Below are positions 11,901-24,400 of a DNA stretch of 64,000 bases, in pieces. Position 1 is the stretch's first letter. Each line of letters starts with the position of its first letter. Origin of the DNA: Ectocarpus siliculosus (Eukaryota > Sar > Phaeophyceae > Ectocarpales > Ectocarpaceae). The DNA lies in contig FN648498.1 of the NCBI GenBank assembly GCA_000310025.1, forward strand, positions 503,332 through 567,331, read 5' to 3'. Below the pieces are notes generated by a model. It had not been told where the DNA came from, did not search any database, and was given only the letters and a program-made list of their open reading frames with translations. The position numbers were made by a program, and so were the translations under genes.

Positions 11901-14900
11901 AAACCGAGACCTTACGGCTTTGTGGATGGAAAAAGAGAAAACACGGACACCATGGCTTTGTTGGGTAGCACCTGAGGTTTCAGGAAGCGTGTCTACAGTT
12001 GTACTCTCTCGTTGTGCTCATCCGATTTGGTCATGGGCTCCGGTGTTTCATGTTGGAACCAACAAACTCATCGCAACCCTACCAAAGGGAAGGTAGTTGA
12101 AACAGATATAGCCATGTAACCCAACTCAGTGGTACAGGTTCTGGCGATGCAAGGACGGATTGCTTCCGTGGCAAAATCTGGAGGGCTCACGTGCATCGAG
12201 GCGATGTCCAATCGACAACACCAGAGACAGAGACAAGGACAGAGAAAAAAAGTCACTGACACAGAGAGAAACAGGAAGAAGAAGACAGACAAAGAGAATA
12301 GAGAACGGAGAGAGGTTGAAGACAAGAGAACAACAAAACATGTATCGAACGAAGTGAGCGCAACAAGGAGGACTAATCTAGCCTTGTTCCATGGCACTCG
12401 CCTTGAGCAGTTGAAGCTCCTTCCTGACCGCCTTGTTGTTGGGGTCAAGCTTGTAGGCCGCCATGAGGTCGCTCTTGCTTTCATCCACCATGCCGGTGTG
12501 TCTCCTGCACATCGCACCAGATCGGATACATGCACATGAAAACCAAATCCAAGAAGCAGAGTCGCTGGGAAAACAGGGGCCTTAACAAAACGCTGCGGAC
12601 ATCACCCGTTCTCAAAAATGCCCTCACATCTCTGTTCCACAACTTCGATCCCAACACAGCGTGTGGAAGAAAACGTTGCTGCAACACCCCGAAAAAAAAT
12701 AGCACCACGACTTGGGTATGTTCCATTCTACGAAACGATCTACGCAACGACGACTCCCCGAGAAGGATAATTGAGCTCCCAAACAATGATGCCCTCCACC
12801 TACAAAATCCCTACTTGTCTGTGTGGCCACACTTTTAGCACTTCTTTCAAAAAGACAACGCAAGAACAAACAACGGATCTGTCAGCACATCGTACCTCCA
12901 CCAGGCGCGACTCTCCTGCACAAAACTCCGACTCACGCACCCCCCCCCCCCCCCTTCCCATACGGCAAAGCGCGGCGATCGGGAAAAAAAACGTCCGCAG
13001 GCCGCACACACCCACGGCACTCACTTGGCGACCCCTCTGCGGTAGAGCGCCTTGACGTTGTCGGGGTCCTTGCCAAGCGCGGAGGTGGCGTGCGCGATGG
13101 CGTCGCCCCACTCCTTGCCGTTCAGGCAGGCTTGGGCAGCGTTCAGGAAGCACGAGAGCTGTAGGCCGCAAAAAGGTCCGGGGAGGGGCAAAGAGTTTAA
13201 TCGTACATGACCATGGTCAAACAACCGAGTTTCGACAGGACGGGATTTACAGCTAATGTAGACTAGTGACTGCCAAACCGAGACACTGGTTTGTAGAAGA
13301 GAGCATCTAGGTCACAAGGACAGGCGAAGGCCGCACGCACACCTGCGGAGTGTTTCCGCAAAGGGTCAAATGTTTTGTGACGCGTACATTTGCTATGATA
13401 GGCAGGGGGGCACGGCGAGCGGGCGCACGCTGGGGCGGGCAAACCTCCGGGGGTCGCGCCGATAGATACGGCAATAAATGGGATTACAGCGTCATCGCGG
13501 ACATCGCGGAACGTTTTCAAGAAGAACAAAACTTCGTTACTACAAAAAGCTTGAACCCTACATTCCCATAATCAGAACGGGAGTGGTGTCAATAGATGAT
13601 GCCAAATAACGAACTACATCGATATCCCACCTCCAGAGCAACGGCGGCCGCCTCTTCCTCTCCCCCCGGGTCAGTCTTCTCGGGTACGGCGGAGGCGGTA
13701 TCCGCCGCTGCGACGTAACGCTCCGTGGCCTCGAAGAATCGCTTCTCCTTGAAAAACGCCGTCCCTTCCTCCTGCGGCGGAATAGAGTCGCAACCGGGTG
13801 GTACGCAGCACGGGAGTCGTTACAACGCCATACGCATACGAGGGAGTCCAAACGGACAGGGGACGTTTTCTACGAGCCGATCCGATGTGCGTCCTGGATT
13901 CTGGTTGCCGGGTACTGCTGTACCTCGTGAGACCGCATGACGGGTACCGTCACTTGTGGTGGGCAACCGAAATGGTGGTGATAACACAGCTTGCGGGTAA
14001 CGCAAGGTCACCGCGCAACGGCGCTGTGCATGATGCACAGAAGCGTACCTCGGGCAGCTCGTGAGGTATCGCGTCTAGCTCGACCCCCCCCTCCCCCCCG
14101 CTCCCCCCCCCATAGTTTCGCACCATACAGTACATGCACGGCCAAACGAGCTGCCCAAAGGCAGTCCGTGCAGCGATGCCTCATGCACCTCCAAAAACAT
14201 TTCCTAGTTCAGAACCGTCTATTGTGGTCGGATTGGATCCTGATCTGCCTGGGTGCAAAACAACACATCCAATCTACCTTGATCTTCAGGGCCTCTTCCA
14301 TGAGCTCCGCGGCGGACATCTCCCATTTCTCCTTCGGCTTCTCGTGAAAGCCCAGCAGCTCGACGTCAAACAGCAAGGTGTCTCCCGGCTTAATCACGCC
14401 GCTGCCCTGCAACACCAACGGAGCACGTGCACACCGCAACAAGAACTCGTCAAACGGGCAGGGAGTAGGCCACACGGCCGCGAGCACAACGATCACGGCG
14501 ATCGATCACAGCAGTGCTCGTGTCCAACAAGTCAGATGATGTGCTGTGGTGGTCGAGCATACAGTTCACGCCATAGACACATACAGCAGTAGCGGAACAA
14601 ACGAGCCACCACACGATCAACGTGAGAAGAAGCTCTGTTGACGCTATACTCACCGAGAAGCACCGCTGACCGTGCGTGACATAATAACCACACCCCCAGG
14701 ACAAATGCGCTAGATTATTCTGCTACACAACAGCAGAGTAGAGCATGATCTGAGAGGTATTCAAGCTGAAACACGTTTCGATTTCAAAGGGGAGAAAAGC
14801 CGTCAAAACGGACGTCATGGGAATGTCGTGCTCGACAAGCATTTTCTGGGAGTGTGGTGTCTTGTGTGACGGTGCATGATCGTGTCAGAGAGCGGGTTGC

Positions 14901-17900
14901 TGGGCCAGCTCCGCAACTCCACGTGCACAATCGAAACAAAACGCACAGCCCACACACGCCAAGAACGACATGGAGAGCCTCGTAAGGAAACTGACGGAAT
15001 CTGATTGGTTCATGAATGGGAACAACACGACTCGTTTTCTACCGGTAACTCACCGGGGGGCTGTCCCCATAGGCATAGTCGGCGCGGCACTTCAGAATCG
15101 CCTTCTCCCCGATGGTCATGCTAGAGAAGCCTGGAGGGATGACAAGACCGCCAAACAAAACACGGGTGTTCGCAGATTGTGTTGGAATAGGTAGGTATAC
15201 CCACAGCACACCTGTGGCGGGTGTTACTGAGGTGGTGAATGACTGCACTTCTCGCACAGAGGTCGAAAAAAGAAGCAACAGACTTCAACAATCGAGTGTG
15301 CCTCTTTTGATGCCAGCCGAGAAACGAACAGAGGCTTCGTTGTTAGCCTTGAACAATAAAGGCTTCCCAACGCAGAACCACACCAACTTCGCTAGTGACT
15401 CTTTGCAATCTAAACCTCTGTCCTGTGCTATATTTTGTGGGTCCTTCCGTTCCTGTATCCTGTCTCTATCCCCCTGGATCTCTGCCCCTCCGCCCTTTTC
15501 TATCTCCCTGTCTCTGTCTGTCTCTCTCTGTCTGCCTGTCTGTCTGTGTGTCTCTCTCTCTCTATCGTGCAACATTGACGAATGTTCTCACATCTTCCAT
15601 CTCTCATGTGCTGTAGCCGAGAGCCAATCCCACCAACACCAAGGTCAACAGCGACGGCTTCCCGATACCCGAACGTCACAAGAGCTGGTCTCTGTGCTAA
15701 CACGACACTCGTCGGTGCCGTGGACCGTAAACATCAATCGAATGATAAAAAAGAAACTGCTCCAAATCTGAAAAGGCCATCACGTATCATCCAACAGAAC
15801 TGCTGAGCAAACATTACCGTACTTACCAATATCCCAGGCCTTGATCACGGAGCCCATTCCGATTTGAAAGGTGAAGGGCTTTCCCCTGTTCGAAGCCAAG
15901 ATGGTGGTTCGAGAGGATCTTTAGAACAGGGCGGGGGGAGGCTACAAAGGGGGGGGTCTAATTGATCGTGGGATTCACTATTTGTTATTTCACCTTCCAA
16001 CGTCGCCGCAATCAATTGGATCACTTCCGCACGAACTCAATACGAGCAACTCCCGAGGATCGTCGATTTCTCTACAGGCGCGACGACATTTTTTCTCTGC
16101 ACGATACCTCAGAGAATCAGCAGGGATCCATCCTAACACCTGCTACGCCTGTGTGTCGCGCAGAGGTCTGAGCTGTAGTAGGAATCCAGGCTCCAAAGAA
16201 GGGTTCAAGCCAGGAGCTATCGCGCATACAACTAGTGGGTACGATGGCAGGCATGTCGTGTTCCCGCGAAAAAAATGTATGGACTCGCCCACACCCCCAA
16301 CAGAAATGCCACCAAGCGTCCCAAGCACAAAGAGGCGCTAGATCCAACAATAGCTAGTAGAACACCCACAAGATTGTGTCCACAACGCCCCCAAGGCAGA
16401 CGTCATGAAGACAAACCTGCAGGGAGGAGTGCACACCGCACCAGTATGGCGCGTCTTCGGCAACAAGAAGACCCTTATCCTAGGGCATGCCTCGTACCTT
16501 GGAACGTCCGCGCTCGAGCGCGGACGTTTGGAACATCCCCGGAGTGTTGTCTTTGTCAATGATTCGCAGACATCCAGGATGTCTTCACTACCGAACGGCT
16601 GCTTCTTACTGTGTGTCCCGTCGCCGTGCTATAATAGTGCTATCAAAAACATGAGCGCATCCTATCCTCTTCCTGTTCGGGGATCAAAGGCAGTAGGACA
16701 GACAGCAGGCTCGTTTACCTGTCTCGTGAAGAGTCGAACTTTTCGCCGCTCTCGATGGTACCCGTGTAGTGGGCAGACACCTCATACTCCGGGGGAGGGT
16801 TGCCGCGCTCATCATCACCAGTCTCCAGGATCTGTTTAGCGCGGCGGCGGCGGCGGGGTAGAACCAGAGCGGCGCCGGGTTAAGAGCAAGGGTTGCGTAG
16901 CAAGAGAGCGCGTGTTCGCCATGCGCATCAAGCACGGACTCAGTGAGCGACTTACAGCATCTTGCGTTCTTCACCCAAGTACATGGCAGCAGTGCTGGCG
17001 TAAAGGGAGAGCCGCCGTGAGGTAGCGACCAGCCTTGGGCAATGTTGTAGGATACAGTATCTCCGTCGCAAAAAAATCAGGGGGGGGGGAGCATGGCCGG
17101 TGCGTGGCACATGTTGTTCCGTCGACAGCTCACGATAGGTGGGGAACGCGCGCTAACGGTTTGACACTTCTTCCTGTCGGCAATTCACGAATTCTACAGG
17201 GCTTCCTCGGTGAAACTACCACAAGCAAAATTGTAGCTCTCGGAGATCAGCAACGGTACATTCTCGAAGAGGGTTCTCTCCACTGTCTAGCTGCTGCCAC
17301 GGGGCACACACACGGGCACAGACCCAAAAGACGCATGTATGCCTATTTTCGGGATTCACAAGAATTCGACATGTTGCAGTCGGTCATAGTCGGTAGCTCA
17401 TAGTTCCTCGCCCAACAACGCTTGAGTCGCCGCGGGACAGCACCCGTTACAGAACCACCCCCCCACTTCTGCTGCTGTTGCCGTTGCACAGCTGCAGGAC
17501 TGTGTATACGTACATTTCCTGAGGGATGAGGGTCTATCCTGTAGTGCTTGGGAACGGTGCCACTGGTAATTGTCCAAAAATACTGTTCAACATGCAACAA
17601 CAGCCTGAGAGACATTAAACCTCCCATAAATTTACGCGCTTAGTCAAAAAGGTTGAGCAGAACTCATTTGTTCAGTTTTTTTTCTTCAAGAGTGGGGTTA
17701 AATAACGGCTGGGATACATTCGTATCTTCCCAAAACCATCAGCGTATGGTCTGCACCCGTAGGTTTTACGTGTCTGAGGCTCCTGGGCCCTGCGGTCATG
17801 GCGTGTGTTCCTACACCGGCAAACATCTCCTTTTTTTTCGTCTTCTGCCCCCCGTCTCTCCTATGCGTCCCGTACGGCTAGCACCCACGCACGCCACCCA

Positions 17901-19990
17901 GCTGCACACGCACTATGCAGATACACAACATAGCTGACACCCCACGAACAACTATTCGGGTACCGCGCGCTGGAGCATGACATAGGCTGACCATGTGCTC
18001 TTCGACACCCGCGGCGGGAGAGGGAAGTAGGCAGGGCCAAAAGACTGGAGGAGCGGGTTGGTAGGTCTGAGGTGGAAACCAGGGTGGTGAGCAGGGTTTG
18101 CTGTGTACGGCAGCCCATGTGCAATATGTTTAGCTCCTTCTCGGAACACCCCGTGGTCCAAGAGACCCCGCTTTCCCTTCGTACGAGCTCCGAGCTGCGA
18201 TCGTATTGATCGCGGCGTGGCTGGCGAAGTGCGGACGGGAGGGGCACCAGGTCGGGAATGATGGCAAACATCCCTTCCTGCTTCCTCCTCCGCGCCTGCA
18301 TGCATACTTCTCGTTGCCTCACTTTTGGTGCAATCAACAATCAATCTGGTGATCGACAGCTGCTGTTTCTTGGCCGTGTACAGGATATGTTTTTCTCTAA
18401 TGTTAAAATCGACAGCTGTTACTTGGCCGTGCACGGAACAAGGTACCTGGTGACCTGCGGGTAGGTTAGGTGTACACACTTGCTACGATGGTTTTTCTCC
18501 AATGTTAAATCGACACATGTTACTTGGCCGTGCACATGATATGTTTTTCTCTAATGTTAAAATCGACAGCTGTTACTTGGCCGTGCACGGAACAAGGTAC
18601 TTGGTGACCTGCGGGTAGGTTAGGTGTACACACTTGCCACGATGGTTTTTCTCCAATGTTAAATCGACAGCTGTTACTTGGCCGTGCACGGGACAAGGTA
18701 CCTGGTGACCCGCGGGTAGGTTTACACACTTGCTACGATGGTTTACTCTAATGCTAATCGGCTGGTTGTTCTTCCAGCCTGCTGTGTGAAGATCACGTCT
18801 TCACTTGACACCCAAGGGAAAGCAGTCGTCTCATTGGCTGCTCCCAGCAATTGTTCTGGCAGTTGCTGAGCAATTCCCTCCCATGACACGCATGTGCATA
18901 ATTACATGTACACCCAACGAGGTCTTCAACATGGCCGGTACACCGTACACCGCCATACTTATTAATACGCGGATATGCATATAGATCACGCAACGGTCGA
19001 AAAAAAGACCTTCCGCCGCCAAAACTAGTAAAATCGTGGTACTGCTGTATACCACGTAGTTGTAGGGGGTCGTCCCCAAGTCGGCCTCGCTGGTCCGTAC
19101 AACTGCGCGCCACGCTCGAACATCAACTCTTTGCTACCTTGAACAGAACTACCACCTTCACAAACGGACCAGACTGCAGAGCCTCTTGAGCCTCTTGAGC
19201 CTCTTGCTCGAAAAGCGCACACTCTTGACACATGTGTTCAACACCGAGATGCTGCGTTGCAGCATTCGGCGGTCTACAACTACGGAGAGACAGAAAGGGA
19301 AGCCTAGAGCCTAGAGCCGCTCCCTTGCGGGAAAGGCAAAGGGGCGAGGGAGGGGAGTCATAGCTCCCTGAATGCAGGGATCTGAGTATGTCTAGACAGG
19401 AACCCCTGCTTTAGTCGAAGAGAGACTCGAGTCCTCCGGACGGTCCCTCTCGTGCGATACATGTTCTTAGTGAATTAATGAACGGAATGTTTTCGCCAAC
19501 AGCAGGCACAAATGCTTGCTCCTGATGTCCCTTGCAACCAGTGGGCTGGAAAAACACTTGGGGGCGACAGCTGAGAGGAGCTACCGGTACATTTGGTCTC
19601 AGGGACCTGGAGTGCGCGATCTTGGAAGCGCTCGATGGGATCTAGAAAAACGGGATCTAATCTGTAGAAGAACAGCAAAGAAGGAGCGGTGCACCCATGG
19701 TGAAGATATGCAAGGGTGAACGCGGATGCTTCGCGATCAAACCCAGCAACGAAAATCGCGTGGAAAGAGGGCCAGGGGCAGCATATTACCCTCCTGCGGA
19801 GGAGAGACAGGCAACTCTTGATTATTGTGTGCCGCCTGCTGGTGAGGGAGGCCACGCAATGGCCGCGGACAACACAATCCACACACTCCGTCGGCGCGCG
19901 TGCTGATGAAAGCCGCACCTTTTTGAGCACGCCCCCATCGCCGGACAAGTCCAGCCATGCCGTCTCCCCTTCGGCAGCGCTAGGATCCAT
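8905..19990 (-). CDS. Dual-family immunophilin: FKBP - TPR - cyclophilin fusion (FCBP)
   Basis: Predicted peptidyl-prolyl isomerase co-chaperone with two unrelated catalytic folds. Thirteen exons keep frame: 19919-19990, 16719-16831, 15827-15885, 15054-15130, 14278-14406, 13631-13771, 13025-13158, 12402-12504, 11690-11824, 10938-11114, 10062-10205, 9553-9622, 8905-9074 (about 507 aa). The start is MDPSAAEGE. Residues 25-130 are FKBP ([30 protein letters not shown]), with FKBP12 Y26, F36, D37, R42, F46, V55, I56, W59, Y82 and F99 equivalents kept. Residues about 140-275 are three TPRs with Hsp90-clamp-type residues ([14 protein letters not shown]). Residues about 315-485 are cyclophilin ([32 protein letters not shown]) with R55, F60, M61, Q63, F113 and H126 equivalents, but W121 replaced by H as in Cyp40. 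Exon 8 uses a GC donor (AAG|GCGAGT). The first intron is 3.1 kb. TPR tail and cyclophilin start share exon 9, so these are one gene. Confidence 0.9.
12940..12960. repeat. Poly-C run in immunophilin intron
   Basis: A run of about 16 C, typical of the homopolymer C/G tracts seen at many intron 3' ends here. Confidence 0.7.
15480..15570. repeat. TCTG/TCTC simple repeat in immunophilin intron
   Basis: A pyrimidine-rich tract of degenerate CTGTCTCTGTCTGTCTCTCT units between the exons at 15054-15130 and 15827-15885. No coding signal was seen. Confidence 0.7.
18370..18745. repeat. Tandem repeat, about 2.5 copies of a 150 bp unit, in immunophilin intron 1
   Basis: Blocks containing TTGGCCGTGCACGGAACAAG, GTGACCTGCGGGTAGGTTAG and GATGGTTTTTCTCCAATGTT recur at about 18420, 18570 and 18680 with few differences. 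The high identity implies a recent expansion. Short minus-strand open frames here simply follow the repeat. Confidence 0.85.
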
Positions 19991-21485
19991 ACTTCTTCGA
20001 GTGTTCTCGGGAGAGGTGTGCGTGCAGTGGTGTGCGAGCAAGCTAAGCACCGGCAATCAATCGGAGAGCATGGCGGGAGCCAGAGCGGGGGGGGAGGGGG
20101 CTCCGCGATGACATCGGACAGAACGCGGATAATTCTGCGGGCCATCAGCAAGACGTGTGACAAGTTGGACGTGACACAGGACAGAGAACAGAGAGTGACA
20201 CAGAAAAGGCGCACGTGGGACAACACGAATTGTATGCATATGCAGCATTTTCCAAGACGCACACGCGACATTTTCCAGACAAACAAGCTCGGGGCATGGG
20301 CAACTCTGTATTTAAGTATGGGCATTTACCATTTATTACCTGGAACGCCGAGCGCCGAGACGCGGGTAGTCTTTCTTTCATATGAATCCAGCTGGTGTTA
20401 TTCCGTAAGACGCACACACAACATTTCCCTAATGATGCATCCATGGATACCGCGCTCTAAAACTATATGCACAGGCACGCCGGGGGTGCTATCTGTACCT
20501 CCATTGATTTGCCGGGGTCAACAATGGCGTCAAGACAAACAACACAACACTTTGGTGCACCAGCAACACAAACACATCTCGTCACGACTACTGTACGCGA
20601 GCTTCCAAAACAAAAACACATCTGTGTGTGCATCCTTCAATCTCTTTTGGACAGTTTGCAGGTTATTTGTTAGTTGGAGTGTTATTCTAGCAGCGCCCGG
20701 TGCGGCACAACAGACATGTATTCCTCGTCCGATGCTACATAGATATTTAGCCGCACATGGCGTATCTACAAAAACTCACGATCCATCCGCCTCCGCATAC
20801 ACACCCCGGCGATCATGGGCACCGATCACTCTAAGATGGCACCGCGTACTGCCGCAAGTGACTGGCCGATTTCTCTTTGGTGAAGGCAGCGGTACCCGAC
20901 TACATTTACTCCCAAGAACAGAGTACCGCACAAGTGCAACACCGAACCACCACAATGCCTGCTTTTTGTTCTTCTCCTTTGCAAACTTGTACTTGGCGCA
21001 TGAGCACAGACCCTGGCTCCAGTGGCACCAAGGCGACCAGAGCGGAAACGAAGGACAATTGGTTGTCTCTGGCCACTGTTGTGCGTAGCTCGACGCGACA
21101 AACGTTTAAAGACTCCTTCAAGAATGCCTCGAAGAAAGCAAGACCACGTCTCAACCTTCGGCTGGAGCCACATTGAGCTTCTCCAGCCCACAAGCCCTCC
21201 CCAGCCTACCTACGTGAGCTGAGCTCGATGTATGTATTCGCTCGCCCCCAGTTCGGAGTTCGGACTACACCCCGAGCACCGCAGATCCGGCGCCACAAAC
21301 ACCACAACAAAAAATATCGCAGAATTTGCAAGTAAATCCTTCCCTTGCCACCCCTCTGCCTTTCACGATTTTCCCGCTTGGGACCCCTTGCCCCCTCCTC
21401 TCTTTCGCGTACGTGTCACACGGAACAATCACGTCACAACAGCAACGTGCCCTCTAGGTGAAGGGGAGAAGCGAGCCAGCCTGAA
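19991..21485. other. Intergenic region upstream of the immunophilin gene
   Basis: It separates two minus-strand genes and should hold the GOST gene's 3' UTR and the immunophilin promoter. A plus-strand frame of 356 codons at 20018-21088 runs through it, but I recognise no domain in it. CGCACAC-rich segments GACGCACACGCGACATTTTC (20257) and GACGCACACACAACATTTCC (20408) are a diverged duplication. Confidence 0.5.
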
Positions 21486-24400
21486 TCAGTCCATCCTGAA
21501 GTTGTTGGTCGGGAGCATCCCAGTGTGGGCTAGGCTAGACATCTTGTAATACTCGTTCCGAGTGAGGAACAACCACGACAGCACCGACAGGCCAAGCGAC
21601 TGCGCCAGCAAGCTTCCCACTGCAACCACCTGGGCGACGATGGCGTTCGGCGGCGGAACGTTCGTGGAGGGGTCGAACGGTGGACTCGGGAAAACAACCA
21701 ATATCCCAACATAGAATGGATTCAATAAATTGCACACGGGCGAGAAAATCCCAGACGACGACATCAAGAGTGAACGCGACAAACATCAATGGGCAACAAC
21801 CAAGGCGGTCGATATACCGGGGGGTTGGGTGACACAAAACGGTACGCAACGGAACTGACCCCGAGGCCCCACGCTGATTGGTCAAGACAACCCCATGCCG
21901 TTTTGGGGCGGCTCAAGCGGAGAGCACCGCAACCGGGCTTCTCGGGTCGGCTTTCACCGGTTTCTGGGGCCCTGGTCACCGTTTATTGACCCCAAGAAGA
22001 ACAGGGGTTACAAGTTACAAGGCATCAGCTTGCAATTTCACGGAGTAACAAAACTACAACAGCATCAGCGCAACGTACAGCAGCGAGCACAGGAGGCGTG
22101 ACACCATTGCGTATGCATACTACTGGCACCGACACTTCTGTTCAGTTGTGTTTAACCCAACAAATGGCTAAGATGTGAATAGGAGAAAAGGCGTTCGTAA
22201 CGCTAGCCCCCAACCCAAACCTGGTGTTACAACCAAGGTTTATATCCTCGCAAAGACGGTGTGTGTCCACCGGTCTCACCGGTTCCTGTACGTACTCCGC
22301 GCAGATCATCGCCACGAGCACCAGCACCGGCATCGCCGCGAACCACAGGCTGCCCAGCACGACCAGGCGGCCGATGAAACCCCTTCTGACCGAGTTCTGC
22401 TCGGCCTCGAAGGTCTTCAAGGCCCCCAACAGGAAAACGCCCAGCAGGGCAAGGCGCACGAGCACCAAGAAATAAGCCGGCGCGGAGTCCAGCGAGTGGG
22501 ACTTCGCGTGGTGGTCATCGCTCATCCTGGATGGAAAGTCATGGTTCGAGGAAGGAGCAGGAACGAAGATGGAGGGGGGCTCTGCGTCTGGGTACCAAGA
22601 TGGGGTGTGGACGCGTGAAGATCGATACACCACCGCTGTGTGTTTTCGCTATAACACGAAACACATCCACACGTCGCCAGATTTGATTCACCCCCGTGCG
22701 TTGGAAGCACATGGAGTACGCAAGCACCGGGGTAGGCAACTCAAGAGAAGACAGATGCATGAAGTATTTATCGATTTCATCAGAGATTTTGGGGAGGGGT
22801 GTTCGCACTCCGACCGCCGCGGCGGCAACAGCAGCCGCAGCAGCAGCAAAAACTTGGTTCGATAGGTACCCGCAGTTCTTATAGCGATGGAGGCAGCTTG
22901 GGCGAGGCCCGAAAGTAACTGCACAGGCAGCGTGATCTTGCTGGAGGCTATCGTACGCGACGAACAAATTCCTGCTGCACATAATACCAGTATAGTTTAC
23001 GTTTGCGCGCATCTTGCCCGCTGGAAGACTCCACGGACACAAATCTTCTGTGACGGCCGCAATTCCACACGTGAAACGTCCCTGAAGAAGGGTACGTACA
23101 ATAGCACGCTCAACCGCCGCGGCTTGGAACCGTTTGCCGAGCATCCTAGTAGCAGCAATGAACGACCACAACTCGTAGTTCTTACTACTGTACACGCACC
23201 GCTTCGCGCGAACACAGAACAAAGATGGCTAGCACACGGGCGAGAAACTCTCGGCGAAAAAAATTCGGATCTTGCAGAGGAATCCACCAGACCGGGAAAC
23301 TATACAAAAAGACATGCACGTACCTCCCGAGGATGACGAACATGAGATGCAGGAAACCCAGGCACCCAGCCAACAGATACACGATGCTCTGCGTCGGTGT
23401 GTCGAGAGGGAGGGCGCGGTGCGAGGAAAGCGTAAGGACCGTGAGGTTTAAGGTAGACACTCCACGCCCACCTATTTAGCACGCTTGTAGATGAAGTACC
23501 ATCAACAACACTCCCCAATGAAAACGTACAGGACACCCCACGTCTGCTGTGCATGGGTATCCGAACAAAAAGGCTGTTGCACACAACGGCAATACTAAAA
23601 GCACTAGTCTACAACACGAATGAACATCTTCATGCTGACATGGGTTTAAGATCGTGGTTCACCTTATCATCCGGGACGTACTTCTGCACCGCTCTCGAAG
23701 AGAGCGTCCACCCATACGCCAGCCCGACCAGAACGTAGGACACCAACAGCTGCCCGCCCCAGTGGAGCACCTCCCCCCCCACATCCAGCAGAACGTACCC
23801 AGTCCCATTGGCTGCACAACACGACACGGCAGAGCATTGGTTGGCATGATGACGTGTTCGCGAAATCACGGGAGGCCAGACAACGTGTGCACGACATCGT
23901 GAGAGGCGAGGCAGCGTACGCAGAAAATCGGGAGGTTGTAAAATGGCGGCGGGCTCTAGGGTGGGAAACTGGCCTAGTCAGACTTCACGCGTCCCAATGC
24001 GGACCAACGACAGGGCCGCGCTCTAGATTTAGAAGCCACGCGTGGCAACTGACAGCCGAAATCTCGTGTGTTCTGCTTCTTCTGGATGCTGGTGTTGTAG
24101 CTGTCTCTTGTTGATTAATTCAACGACTTTTCGCGGATCTAGCCAGTTGGCCGTTCCACCGTGCTCACAGATTCCCACAAAACACCGACGGAACTCAAAT
24201 GTGTTTGTGGCTTCAAAAGGTCGTCCGGTTGGAAGGCCGCGGTGTCACGGAAACAGCCCCGACATCGGCGGAGATCAAGGGGGACCCGGTGTAACCATTA
24301 AGGGTGTGAACCATGAACATCTGATGCTGTTCCGTTAACAAAAATTGCCATTCCCATGGACAACCCAACATGACGCCCTGGTCGACCAAGCCAAAAACCA

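Noticed and set aside
8905-12504. Separate Cyp40-like gene distinct from the FKBP-TPR gene
   Set aside because: The exon at 11690-11824 contains both the TPR-protein tail ([20 protein letters not shown]) and the cyclophilin start (NPKCFFDIT), and all phases match, so one fusion gene is the simpler reading.
15480-15570. CRISPR-like or regulatory repeat array
   Set aside because: It is only a degenerate TCTG/TCTC microsatellite in a eukaryotic intron.
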